From Chryseobacterium defluvii (GTDB taxonomy: Bacteria; Bacteroidota; Bacteroidia; Flavobacteriales; Weeksellaceae), in the NCBI RefSeq assembly GCF_014204415.1, contig NZ_JACHLE010000004.1:248001-312000 (forward strand): DNA of 64,000 bases. Reading direction: 5' to 3'. Under the pieces are notes generated by a model. The model did no database searches, was not told the DNA's origin, and saw only the letters and a list, made by a program, of their open reading frames with translations. The position numbers were made by a program, and so were the translations under genes. How positions within the stretch are numbered: position 1 is the first letter of the stretch; every line of letters starts with the position of its first letter. Shown here in pieces: positions 45,070 to 53,155 of the stretch.

Positions 45070-45591
45070 ATGAAAAAATTATATTTCATAGCCATTGATC
45101 CGCCTCAGCAAGTCATTGCAGAGGTAAAAATATTTAAAGAGGATCTGGCTTTGCACTATAACAATTCAAAGGCATTAAAGAATGATGCCCACATTACCTT
45201 ATTTCCTCCTTTCAGCAGAGATACGGAGCTGGAAAGCGATATTCATGTTGCTTTTCAAAAAATAGACACCCATCTTCCGCCTTTTGAGATCGAACTGAAC
45301 GGCTTTGGAGGCTTTCCCAATAAAAATCCTGTCATCTTTGTACGGCCTGAAGCCAATGATCATTTAAAAGAGCTTTATAACAGGGTCAAACAGCAGTTCC
45401 GTTTCGGGAGCTATTCCTTCAATCCTCATGTGACCGTCGGCTACAGGAATTTGACATTTGAAAATTATTTAAAAGCGATGGAAGTTTATGAAAGAAAAGA
45501 ATATAAAACGAAGTTCTTAGTTGACCGGATATCTCTCCTTCGTCATGACGGAAAATGGATCACCATTGCCAAAAAAGATTTAACAGGCTAA
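45070..45591 (+). CDS. 2H phosphoesterase (2'-5' RNA ligase family)
   Basis: This 173-residue protein has the two H-x-T motifs of the 2H superfamily: DAHITLFPPF (H41, T43) and NPHVTVGYR (about residues 118-126). They are arranged as in bacterial ThpR/LigT-type RNA 2',3'-cyclic phosphodiesterases. It probably opens 2',3'-cyclic phosphates on RNA or small molecules; the substrate is not known. It starts 19 nt after the serine hydrolase gene and ends at a bidirectional hairpin. Confidence 0.87.
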   Translation: MKKLYFIAIDPPQQVIAEVKIFKEDLALHYNNSKALKNDAHITLFPPFSRDTELESDIHVAFQKIDTHLPPFEIELNGFGGFPNKNPVIFVRPEANDHLKELYNRVKQQFRFGSYSFNPHVTVGYRNLTFENYLKAMEVYERKEYKTKFLVDRISLLRHDGKWITIAKKDLTG

Positions 45592-45596
45592 TTAAT

Positions 45597-45630
45597 AAAA
45601 ATCGGCTATTATAATTATAGCCGATTTTAT
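45597..45630. terminator. Bidirectional terminator, 2H phosphoesterase / M64 peptidase
   Basis: AAAATCGGCTAT and ATAGCCGATTTT form a 12-bp stem between convergent genes. Confidence 0.88.
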
Positions 45631-45648
45631 CTTTATACTGGTCGTGGA

Positions 45649-47010
45649 TTATTCCTTTACAATCTTATGGGATATGATCTGCTCTTTATTCTCTGATACA
45701 TTCAACAGATAAGTTCCCGTCATAAGATGATGAATATCTACAAATAATGTTGAAGAATCTTTCATTTCAAATTTTACCGGAATTAATTTTCCCGAAGCAT
45801 CGTGCATAGTAACACTTATATTTTTTGAAAAATCCTGTTTGCCCTTGATATAAAGTTCACCTTCCGACGGATTAGGATAGATACTGAATCTCCTTTCTTC
45901 CGCCTTCACCTCAGAAGTTCCGAGAGAAGATTTATTCAGGGTCCAGGTAATGTTCGTAAAATGCAGAGTACTGTGATTAGTCACAAGGAGTAAAGGATTG
46001 TTATCCGTCACTGAAAAAAGCAGGGTATTATTTCCTGCATTCAACTGACCTGTTGAGATGATAACAGAATTTCCGGTTGAAGCGAGCGGTGTTCCGTTTA
46101 AGGTCCATGTATTGGCAAGCGTATTCGGGATCGGCAGAATTTCGTTTACTGTAAAAGTGACATTAGAGTTTGCATTCACCGTACTGCTATTCGCAGGAGT
46201 ATAGGAATCCACAGGAGATACCAGGGCATGTATTTTCTCTATAATACCTTCCTTACACACGGAACAAAACTGCTGATTCAAATACCTCATCTCACAACTC
46301 TGGTGCGGACGGTACCATGTAGGACTTTCCGCATGAGCATAGATCCCGATCCCGTTAGCCCCTATCCAGTTTTTCCATTTTATGGTTGCAGGATTGGAGT
46401 TCTGGGTTTTATTAGCAGATTCCCCCGAGCCAGAGAACCAGTACTCATCAGCAAGCTTTCCGAAAGAATGCCCTAGTTCATGCACCACTACTTCATTCGC
46501 TGACGTATTTAAAGAAGCAAATGCATAAGTCCCGCCACAGCCCCCATATTCTGTAGAATTCCCAAGAATATAGGTAATATCATAGTCCGGAAGATTGGCG
46601 GCAAGCACCTGTGCCACTTTATTGGTCGTATTGCTGTAGATACATCGGTGAACTCCGAAATCAAAGCTGGACCCCAGATAATTGTTTGGATTGGAAACCG
46701 GGATCACAGGCTCCGAAACATCAGTAGCAGTTCCCGGATGTTTCACTCCTGTTTCTGTGGAAATTACTTTAATGGCATACGCATTAAAATAGTTCTTATA
46801 CTCCATGAAAGGGCTTTTCGTGAAAAGATAATTAACCGTAGTCTGAGCTGATGTCACAAAAGCAGTCTGCTGGGCTGCTGTAAACCCATCACCCATCACT
46901 GCAATATTGATTCTTTTATCATTAGTTCCATTCTGCAAAATAGGCACCGTTTCAAAAACCTGTGAGAAACAAACGCTGCTGATCAACAGACAAAATAAAC
47001 TTTTTTTCAT
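45649..47010 (-). CDS. Secreted M64-family metallopeptidase with type IX sorting domain
   Basis: This 453-residue protein has a signal peptide (MKKSLFCLLISSVCFSQ). The zinc site is HELGHSFGKLADEY (HELGH 177-181, DEY 188-190), the HExxHxxG...D form of the M64 (IgA-peptidase-like) family; INIAVMGDGFTAAQQ near the N-terminus is an M64 signature. After the catalytic domain come an Ig-like beta-sandwich (VNANSNVTFTVNEILP, about 280-365) and a type A sorting domain (FSIYPNPSEGELYIKG ... GTYLLNVSENKEQIISHKIV) for type IX export. The natural substrate is unknown. It is 2 nt downstream of a small exported protein in the same operon. Confidence 0.9.
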   Translation of the reverse strand: MKKSLFCLLISSVCFSQVFETVPILQNGTNDKRINIAVMGDGFTAAQQTAFVTSAQTTVNYLFTKSPFMEYKNYFNAYAIKVISTETGVKHPGTATDVSEPVIPVSNPNNYLGSSFDFGVHRCIYSNTTNKVAQVLAANLPDYDITYILGNSTEYGGCGGTYAFASLNTSANEVVVHELGHSFGKLADEYWFSGSGESANKTQNSNPATIKWKNWIGANGIGIYAHAESPTWYRPHQSCEMRYLNQQFCSVCKEGIIEKIHALVSPVDSYTPANSSTVNANSNVTFTVNEILPIPNTLANTWTLNGTPLASTGNSVIISTGQLNAGNNTLLFSVTDNNPLLLVTNHSTLHFTNITWTLNKSSLGTSEVKAEERRFSIYPNPSEGELYIKGKQDFSKNISVTMHDASGKLIPVKFEMKDSSTLFVDIHHLMTGTYLLNVSENKEQIISHKIVKE

Positions 47011-47012
47011 AA

Positions 47013-47492
47013 TTATAGTTTTTGGATGAATAGTTGTTCGCTGCCTTCTTTCGTGATTTTCTCAATTTTCACCACTCTTATTTCATCTGAATGCGGGTAC
47101 CGTATACTGAATTCTGCATTTTGAAGAGAAACCTTATTTCTGCCGATACCATTGTCAAAACTTTCCATCTCAGGATTCAGCGGATTTTCTACCAGTTGTT
47201 TTACAATTTCTTTTCCGCCGACATCTGTCAATGAAACAATATAGTCACCTACATTTCCTGAGTTCCTGTCAAAAGCCGGTTGAAATTTTAATTTTCCGGG
47301 AGCCTGTTTTTTACCCTGTAAAATAATTTTATCAGGCCCTGTTCCATTTTTTTCCACTTTAAAAAAAAGATAGGTGATCTGGCTGGCGTTTTTGAAAGAA
47401 ACTTTGTTCACCTCCCAACTTAAACTATTTGTAGGTAATAGATTACAAAGCAGCAAAGAGGGAAAGACAAATAAATACAATACATTTTTCAT
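47013..47492 (-). CDS. Small exported protein upstream of the M64 peptidase
   Basis: This 159-residue protein has an N-terminal signal (MKNVLYLFVFPSLLLCNLLP) and no lipobox. The mature part is beta-rich and charged (VSFKNASQITYLFFKVEKNG, GNVGDYIVSLTDVGGKEIV). I recognise no family. Its stop is 2 nt before the M64 peptidase start, so the two are translationally linked; it could be a chaperone, inhibitor or pro-domain partner of the peptidase, which is inference from position only. Confidence 0.7.
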   Translation of the reverse strand: MKNVLYLFVFPSLLLCNLLPTNSLSWEVNKVSFKNASQITYLFFKVEKNGTGPDKIILQGKKQAPGKLKFQPAFDRNSGNVGDYIVSLTDVGGKEIVKQLVENPLNPEMESFDNGIGRNKVSLQNAEFSIRYPHSDEIRVVKIEKITKEGSEQLFIQKL

Positions 47493-47577
47493 GTTAATTT
47501 TTTGTTTAAGTTAAGAAGTTTTTATTAAAATAAAGTTCATTTTTTATTTTTTCATGAGTAAAAAATCAGGAAAGTCA

Positions 47578-47585
47578 TATCTTTG
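47578..47585 (+). promoter_or_regulatory. -7 box of ruvC
   Basis: TATCTTTG fits TAnnTTTG exactly and ends only 5 nt before the ruvC ATG, so a transcript from it would be nearly leaderless. Confidence 0.5.
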
Positions 47586-47590
47586 GCCTG

Positions 47591-48145
47591 ATGATTTCAG
47601 AAAAAATAATATTGGGGATCGACCCCGGAACTACCGTGATGGGGTTTGGGATTATTTCCGTTAAGAAAGGTAAAATGGAAATGGTATCTATTCATGAACT
47701 TTTGCTGAAAAAGTACCCTAACCATGAAACCAAACTTAAATATATTTTCGACAGAACATTGGCCCTGATCGATGAATTTCATCCTGATGAAGTTGCCCTG
47801 GAAGCCCCATTTTATGGGAAGAATGTACAAAGTATGCTGAAACTGGGCCGTGCACAAGGCGTGGCTATGGCGGCAAGCCTGTACAGAAATATTCCTATTA
47901 CTGAATATTCTCCCAAGAAAATAAAAATGGCGATCACCGGAAACGGAAATGCCAGTAAGGAGCAGGTAGCAGGTATGCTTCAGAATCTACTCAACCTGAA
48001 AGAGTTTCCAACAAAATATTTAGATGCCTCTGACGGATTGGCTGTAGCGGTATGTCATCATTTCAACTCAGGTGTTATAGCAGACTCAAAGTCTTATTCC
48101 GGATGGGAAAGCTTCTTAAAACAAAACCCGGATCGCATCAAATAA
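47591..48145 (+). CDS. ruvC: Holliday junction endonuclease RuvC
   Basis: This 184-residue nuclease resolves Holliday junctions with RuvAB. Motifs: ILGIDPGTTVMGFGI (first catalytic Asp), EVALEAPFYGKNVQSMLKLG (catalytic Glu), and the C-terminal YLDASDGLAVAVCHHF (remaining acidic residues, DASDGLA). The length fits the family. It is transcribed alone; the nearest plus-strand gene is 268 nt downstream. Confidence 0.95.
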   Translation: MISEKIILGIDPGTTVMGFGIISVKKGKMEMVSIHELLLKKYPNHETKLKYIFDRTLALIDEFHPDEVALEAPFYGKNVQSMLKLGRAQGVAMAASLYRNIPITEYSPKKIKMAITGNGNASKEQVAGMLQNLLNLKEFPTKYLDASDGLAVAVCHHFNSGVIADSKSYSGWESFLKQNPDRIK

Positions 48146-48389
48146 TAATCCGGATAAATGTTTAATTACTTACTCTTGTATTCCGAAAGAGTAATAGAAT
48201 ACTGTAATAGCGGAACTATTGAAAGTTTTATTAAATCTCTCATAGTTCACTGTTTTCCACTTGGGCACTTAAAGGTAAAATAATTCAATCATTAAATTTA
48301 ATACATTGGTTATCAATATATTAATTTAAAACAACAATATACTTGGTAAAACATAATACTATCTTTAACAATGGTACGATTTTTAGTAT

Positions 48390-48397
48390 TACTTTTG
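48390..48397 (+). promoter_or_regulatory. -7 box of the DUF4407 gene
   Basis: TACTTTTG fits TAnnTTTG and ends 15 nt before the ATG at 48413. It supports 48413 over the earlier in-frame ATG at 48371. Confidence 0.5.
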
Positions 48398-48412
48398 TAT
48401 AAATTTTCAATC

Positions 48413-49483
48413 ATGAAAACTAACCAACAAATTATAAATCAGGTAAATCATTCTATGAATTGGTTTCAGAAGTTTCTGATGGTATGCTCCGGAGGAAATA
48501 TTCACATTTTAAGAAAAACACCCAGCGAATGGAACAAGTTCGCAGGTATAGGCGGAATCGTTCTTTTTACGGCTGTTTTTGCCACGCTTTCTGCCGGTTA
48601 TGCGATGTTTACGGTCTTCGATAATATCTGGGCTTCCGTAGGGTTCGGTATTTTATGGGGACTCATGATCTTCAATCTGGACCGGTATATTGTTTCATCG
48701 ATCAAAAAGACGGGAACATGGTGGAACCAGATCCTTATGTCTATTCCGAGGCTTATTCTGGCTACTTTTTTAGGGATCATCATCTCCAAGCCTCTGGAGC
48801 TTAAAATCTTTGAAAAAGAGGTCAACAAACAATTAAATACCATCATTCAGAGAAACAAGAAACAGCTGCAGGGAGAGATGAACGGAAGGATCTTACAGCA
48901 GAGCGGGCCATTTGAGACGGAGAAAAAGCAGATCTCTGAGAAAATTGCCGGCTACCAGAGAGCCTATGACTCTGCCTCCGTGGAACTGGAAAAAGAAATC
49001 TTAGGAAAACAATCAGGGTTAACCAGCGGTAAAGAAGGCTTCGGCCCTAATGCTAAGCGTAAGCAGGAGCTTAAAGAACAAAGAAGACTGGATCTGGAAA
49101 ATTATCAAAAACAGGCAGCCCCGAGACTTGAATATCTGGACAAGGAGATTTCAAAAGTATACACTAACCTGGAGACAGAGAGAAAATCCACTGAGACCAT
49201 TGAAGATAAATTCAACGGCTTTGCAGCCAGGCTGCAGGCTTTGGATGAATTGGGAAAAAACTCTGCCATTATAGCATTAGCAGCAGCATTTATTATGGGG
49301 CTCTTCATCTGCCTGGAAATTTCGCCCGTTCTGGTAAAGCTTATTTCTTCTGTAGGGCCTTATGATTACCTTTTAGAAAAGACAGAAAATGATTTTCGTT
49401 TATATTCTAAAGAGAAAATAGAAAAAGGGAATGCACTAACGGATTACCGGATCGACGATTTTAAAAACAACCTCCATAAATAA
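48413..49483 (+). CDS. DUF4407 membrane protein
   Basis: This 356-residue protein starts MKTNQQIINQVNHSMNWFQK; a start 14 codons earlier would overlap the -7 box. The DUF4407 core is clear: MVCSGGNIHILRKTPSEWNK, then two hydrophobic hairpins (GIGGIVLFTAVFATLSAGYA, SVGFGILWGLMIFNLDRY) and SIPRLILATFLGIIISKPLE. A long charged coiled-coil (about 160-275; LEKEILGKQSGLTSGKEG) leads to a last membrane segment (about 282-300; SAIIALAAAFIMGLFICLE). The layout suggests a membrane protein with a large coiled-coil on one face. The function is unknown. It ends at a hairpin. Confidence 0.87.
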   Translation: MKTNQQIINQVNHSMNWFQKFLMVCSGGNIHILRKTPSEWNKFAGIGGIVLFTAVFATLSAGYAMFTVFDNIWASVGFGILWGLMIFNLDRYIVSSIKKTGTWWNQILMSIPRLILATFLGIIISKPLELKIFEKEVNKQLNTIIQRNKKQLQGEMNGRILQQSGPFETEKKQISEKIAGYQRAYDSASVELEKEILGKQSGLTSGKEGFGPNAKRKQELKEQRRLDLENYQKQAAPRLEYLDKEISKVYTNLETERKSTETIEDKFNGFAARLQALDELGKNSAIIALAAAFIMGLFICLEISPVLVKLISSVGPYDYLLEKTENDFRLYSKEKIEKGNALTDYRIDDFKNNLHK

Positions 49484-49508
49484 AAACCATATATGTTAAC
49501 ATATTTTT

Positions 49509-49543
49509 ACCTTTCAGTTAATTCTGAAAGGTTTTTTATTTTT
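49509..49543 (+). terminator. Terminator of the DUF4407 gene
   Basis: ACCTTTCAG and CTGAAAGGT form a 9-bp stem with a 6-nt loop, followed by TTTTTTATTTTT. Confidence 0.88.
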
Positions 49544-49599
49544 ATAATCAAAATATGTAGAATATTTTTTAACTTAGTATAACCTAAAAACTAATTATC

Positions 49600-50190
49600 A
49601 TGAAAAAACTAATTTTGGCATGTACACTGCTGATTTGCAGTGTATTTACATCCGGTCTAAAAGCACAGGCTTCTGAGCCTTTTCTCGGACAAATCGCATT
49701 TGTCCCTTTTTATAAAGCACCCAACGGGTGGGCAGAATGTAACGGCCAGCTTTTATCTATTGCGCAGAATCAGGCTCTTTTTGCTCTTTTAGGAACCACT
49801 TATGGCGGAAACGGCACCACCACTTTTGCTTTACCGGATATGAGAGGCAGGGTAATCGTCCATCCAGGACAAGGGCCGGGACTTAGCCCGTATGTATTAG
49901 GAGAAACCGGAGGCACGGAATCTGTTACTTTAACGACTCAGCAGATGCCTGCACATACGCACTCCGTTGCTGCCGTATCTACGGAAGGCAATCAGAATTC
50001 ACCTACCAATGCCCTTCCTGCAGACACGAAAGGATTAGATAAAGAGTATTCAGATGCTGCTACCAATACCACTATGAAAGCAACGATGATCACTCCGGCA
50101 GGTGGAAGCCAGCCTCACGAAAACAGGCCTCCGTTTGTTACATTAAGATGTATTATCGCATTACAAGGTATTTTCCCATCTTTTAACTAA
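49600..50190 (+). CDS. Exported tail-collar (microcystin-dependent protein-like) protein
   Basis: This 196-residue protein has a signal peptide (MKKLILACTLLICSVFTSGL, cleaved near KAQA). The mature part is a phage tail-collar fold: EPFLGQIAFVPFYKAPNGWA, CNGQLLSIAQNQALFALLG, TTFALPDMRGRVIVHPGQGP, and QQMPAHTHSVAAVS. It ends ENRPPFVTLRCIIALQGIFP, the usual family C-terminus. Free-standing bacterial members of the MdpB type occur outside prophages, and no phage genes are nearby. With a signal peptide and a type IX cargo partner 6 nt downstream, an extracellular or surface role is likely, but the function is unknown. Confidence 0.88.
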   Translation: MKKLILACTLLICSVFTSGLKAQASEPFLGQIAFVPFYKAPNGWAECNGQLLSIAQNQALFALLGTTYGGNGTTTFALPDMRGRVIVHPGQGPGLSPYVLGETGGTESVTLTTQQMPAHTHSVAAVSTEGNQNSPTNALPADTKGLDKEYSDAATNTTMKATMITPAGGSQPHENRPPFVTLRCIIALQGIFPSFN

Positions 50191-50196
50191 TATGCT

Positions 50197-50880
50197 ATGA
50201 AATCTCTATACTTATTATGTTTAGCCTTGGGAAGTACAGCTTTTGCGCAAACAATCACTTTTAATGGTTGTCACAACCTGTTTGACAATCAGAATTATAC
50301 TTTTAACAAAACAGGAGTAGACACCTATGGAAAGGGCATCTATATGACAACACCTATAGATGGTCAGGACTGCAGCGGTTTGGGTACCTGCGAGTTCAAA
50401 CTGCAATGGAATAACACTTTAACCCGGTGGGAGTTTCTTGCAGACGAAGGGTATGGTACATTTACCAGCCCTATACTGATCTATTATAATTCCACGGGAA
50501 ACAACAGCGCTCTTAATCCGCCAGGCAATACGATTGGTACCTGGACAGAAAATACCAGTGCCACAGGAAGCCAATGCGGAGGAAACCTTACAGGAGCCAA
50601 TTCTACTATGTCGGGTGATGTGCATACTTCTATGCTTGCCACATCAGAGGCTGTAAAAGGAAAGATCCGAATCTTCCCCAATCCCGTTTCCGATTTTATC
50701 AGCATTTCGGGTATTGAAAATGGAAAACTTGTACAGGTTTACACTATGGCAGGACAATTGGCCGTATCCGAAGTTTTCGATAGAAAAATCAATGTTACCC
50801 TGCTTAGCCCGGGAATTTATCTGTTAAGAATTACGACGAAAGACTCGCAGACCTATGAGTTCAAGTTCGTAAAGAAATAA
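50197..50880 (+). CDS. Type IX secreted protein with C-terminal sorting domain
   Basis: This 227-residue protein has a short signal (MKSLYLLCLALGSTAFAQ). Residues 19-140 are a beta-rich domain of unknown family, rich in Asn, Thr and Gly (FNGCHNLFDNQNYTFNKTG, GQDCSGLGTCEFKLQWN), with several cysteines that may pair after export. Residues about 155-227 form a type A sorting domain (IRIFPNPVSDFISISGIENG ... SPGIYLLRITTKDSQTYEFK). It starts 6 nt after the tail-collar gene, and a shared hairpin terminates the pair. I infer that the two products work together. Confidence 0.85.
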   Translation: MKSLYLLCLALGSTAFAQTITFNGCHNLFDNQNYTFNKTGVDTYGKGIYMTTPIDGQDCSGLGTCEFKLQWNNTLTRWEFLADEGYGTFTSPILIYYNSTGNNSALNPPGNTIGTWTENTSATGSQCGGNLTGANSTMSGDVHTSMLATSEAVKGKIRIFPNPVSDFISISGIENGKLVQVYTMAGQLAVSEVFDRKINVTLLSPGIYLLRITTKDSQTYEFKFVKK

Positions 50881-50918
50881 ACACAATATGTCTATATAAA
50901 AGCCATATCACATAAATT

Positions 50919-50949
50919 AAAGCTTTCGAAGGGTTCGAAAGCTTTTTTT
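50919..50949 (+). terminator. Terminator of tail-collar pair
   Basis: AAAGCTTTCGAA and TTCGAAAGCTTT form a 12-bp stem around GGG, followed by TTTTTTG. Confidence 0.9.
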
Positions 50950-51032
50950 GTCACCTCAAAAGATGAGAAGACTTGTTGCCGAATAAGGCGATCAGTACCT
51001 CAAGTTTATCGGAACGTAGGATTTTGGATGAT

Positions 51033-51060
51033 AAAAAAAGCCTCTGTAAAAACAGAGGCC
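51033..51060 (-). terminator. Terminator of the M43 peptidase gene
   Basis: On the minus strand GCCTCTG pairs with CAGAGGC around TTTTTA, followed by a T-run; it lies 23 nt beyond the stop codon of the M43 gene. Confidence 0.88.
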
Positions 51061-51082
51061 GTATATTTGATTTTTTAAATGA

Positions 51083-52924
51083 CTATTTAATAATCAACTT
51101 AGAAGTTTTACTTTCTTTTCCGTTAGACATCTGGATCATGTATACTCCGGCTTTCAACTGCTGGTTTATTCTGTAAGTATCATTCCCTTCCTGAGTCAGA
51201 GATGGGCTTGCCACCAATCTTCCGGACATATCAGAAATCGTAACTTTAAGGTTTTTACCATTTTTAGCTTTGATGAATACTTTATCTCCGCTTGTAACCG
51301 GATTCGGGTAAATTACCATATCATCATTATCAACATTTACGTCATTTGTTCCTAAAGCAGTTACAATTGTTACCGCGTAATCTTCCACCTGTCCGTAGTT
51401 TAGCTGCCCGCACGGAGTAATGGTAGCAGGATCCACATAATCAGCCAATACTCTCATTCTTAAAGGCGTATTTAAAACAGCCGTTGCAGGAGGCGTAAAG
51501 TTAGCAGACAAAGTAGCATATCCTGTTACCGGATCTGTCACCACACTGTTTCCTGACGCTATCAATTCTGATGCATCAAACGAACCATTGTTGTTATAAT
51601 CGATCCATGCTCTTATGGACTGATCATTATCAAAGATCTTGATCTGAATATTCTGAGACTGGTTAACCAGCAACTGAGTATGAACATTCATTGAACAAGC
51701 TTTTAAAGTGTAATCCACATAGTAAGCCGGCGCTCCACTCCAGGCTCCTGCTGAAAAGTTATCAATAGTTCCAACCTTCACAGAAACAGGACCTACCAGA
51801 TAGTTCCCGGCATTGGTTACTCCCGGAGGATTACATGTAGCAGCAATCGGCGTACCGACAGTTGTTGTAGGTAATACCGTAGCTCCTAAAGAAGTTGTTA
51901 AACTGCTGCGCAACCACATAAATAACGTCTGTGTCTTATCGCTTTGTCCCTGTGTAAACTTCAATGCTGATGAATTGGTATAATTCATCATGTTATACTG
52001 TACTCCCTGATAGTTAGCACCTGTACAAACATTCAGGTCGGCATTGGATGGTGCAGGGAAAACATTCAGTAAGCTTTCTCCTCTTTCGGTATCACATACC
52101 TGGTCATCATCCGTCGAACAGTTTGGCGGGGCTGACTGGGTAGGACATGCTCCTCCGTTTGAGTTGGCACTTCCGAACGTATGTAACAATCCCATTGTGT
52201 GGCCTAATTCGTGAGCCAACGTGGTATCATTAGCAAGCGTAACCACCTGGGATTTCATGAAAGACTCAAAAGAAGTATTAGAGTTGGCTGGCAATCCTGC
52301 CCATCCCATTAATCCATAGTTTGGAACTCCGTCAAACATACTTACCACATAGATATTAAAGTAAGTATCTTCCGGCCAGTGGGGAGCTATTGATTTTACC
52401 TGAGTCGTCGTCGCTCCATTAGCGGTTTGCTGTCTTACACCATAAGTATTATAGCCTGTTAAAGATCCACCATCATATCTTACAATCCCTGTAGTCGTCA
52501 CACAGGCAGGAGATCTTTTTGCCAAAACGAGTCTGACAGGAATAACCGCAGATGTTCCTATGTCTGAGGGTGGACTTGGATATGCATAAGTTCCTGCAAA
52601 CATCTGATTTGCTCTGTCGATCCATGCCTGAATTTGTGCATCAGATCTGTTATATGTACTTCCAACAGCAGCGCCTGTTGGATGAATAACGTGAACAACA
52701 ATAGGAATTTCATATACACCATTCACCAAACTTGCAGCCTTATTCTCTATTAATTTTTTTAAATTAAACTTTTGAGATAAAGCCTGAAAATCTCCCCGGG
52801 CTCTTTTAAATAATGGATTTTGCACTTCTTCTTTCTGCTGTATCTCATCAAAAGCACATATCTTATGCTGTGCAGTTAATGAAAATGAAAACAAAAGAAG
52901 ACCATAAAGGAAAGTTTTTTTCAT
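51083..52924 (-). CDS. Secreted M43 cytophagalysin-type metallopeptidase
   Basis: This 613-residue protein has a signal peptide (MKKTFLYGLLLFSFSLTAQ), a pro-region (about 20-70) and a catalytic domain with YEIPIVVHVIHPTG and the zinc motif HELGHTMGLLH (238-248, HExxHxxGxxH). A Met-turn is at MMNYT, and Cys-rich loops (ACPTQSAPPNCSTDDDQVC) are typical of M43. A GEVED-like beta-sandwich follows (IRAWIDYNNNGSFDASE, about 440-545; ends YGQVEDYAVTI). A type A sorting domain follows (MVIYPNPVTSGDKVFIKAKN ... GVYMIQMSNGKESKTSKLII). The layout indicates type IX export of an extracellular protease. Its natural substrate is unknown. Confidence 0.93.
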   Translation of the reverse strand: MKKTFLYGLLLFSFSLTAQHKICAFDEIQQKEEVQNPLFKRARGDFQALSQKFNLKKLIENKAASLVNGVYEIPIVVHVIHPTGAAVGSTYNRSDAQIQAWIDRANQMFAGTYAYPSPPSDIGTSAVIPVRLVLAKRSPACVTTTGIVRYDGGSLTGYNTYGVRQQTANGATTTQVKSIAPHWPEDTYFNIYVVSMFDGVPNYGLMGWAGLPANSNTSFESFMKSQVVTLANDTTLAHELGHTMGLLHTFGSANSNGGACPTQSAPPNCSTDDDQVCDTERGESLLNVFPAPSNADLNVCTGANYQGVQYNMMNYTNSSALKFTQGQSDKTQTLFMWLRSSLTTSLGATVLPTTTVGTPIAATCNPPGVTNAGNYLVGPVSVKVGTIDNFSAGAWSGAPAYYVDYTLKACSMNVHTQLLVNQSQNIQIKIFDNDQSIRAWIDYNNNGSFDASELIASGNSVVTDPVTGYATLSANFTPPATAVLNTPLRMRVLADYVDPATITPCGQLNYGQVEDYAVTIVTALGTNDVNVDNDDMVIYPNPVTSGDKVFIKAKNGKNLKVTISDMSGRLVASPSLTQEGNDTYRINQQLKAGVYMIQMSNGKESKTSKLIIK

Positions 52925-53097
52925 TTTTATTTATTTTAGCATTCGAATTTACTGTTTTTTTAAGCAATCAAAAAACAATTATATTTTTTAATAAAATTAT
53001 AAGATTTTACCTGACTAATATGTCTTCAAAACCTATTATTTGTTACATATTAATGATATGCATTCCCGGAAAAAATTTTATAGATAAAATTTCACAC

Positions 53098-53129
53098 TAA
53101 AAAAAAGCCACACAATACATGCATGGCTC
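53098..53129 (-). terminator. Probable terminator of guaB
   Basis: On the minus strand AGCCA and TGGCT enclose a 13-nt loop and are followed by eight T. The stem is short, so confidence is moderate. Confidence 0.5.
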
Positions 53130-53155
53130 TTTCTATTTTTAAATATTTTTATTTT

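Noticed and set aside
49600-50190. Prophage or phage-tail-like contractile system suggested by the tail-collar gene
   Set aside because: No other phage structural gene, integrase or lysis gene is present, and the protein has a signal peptide.
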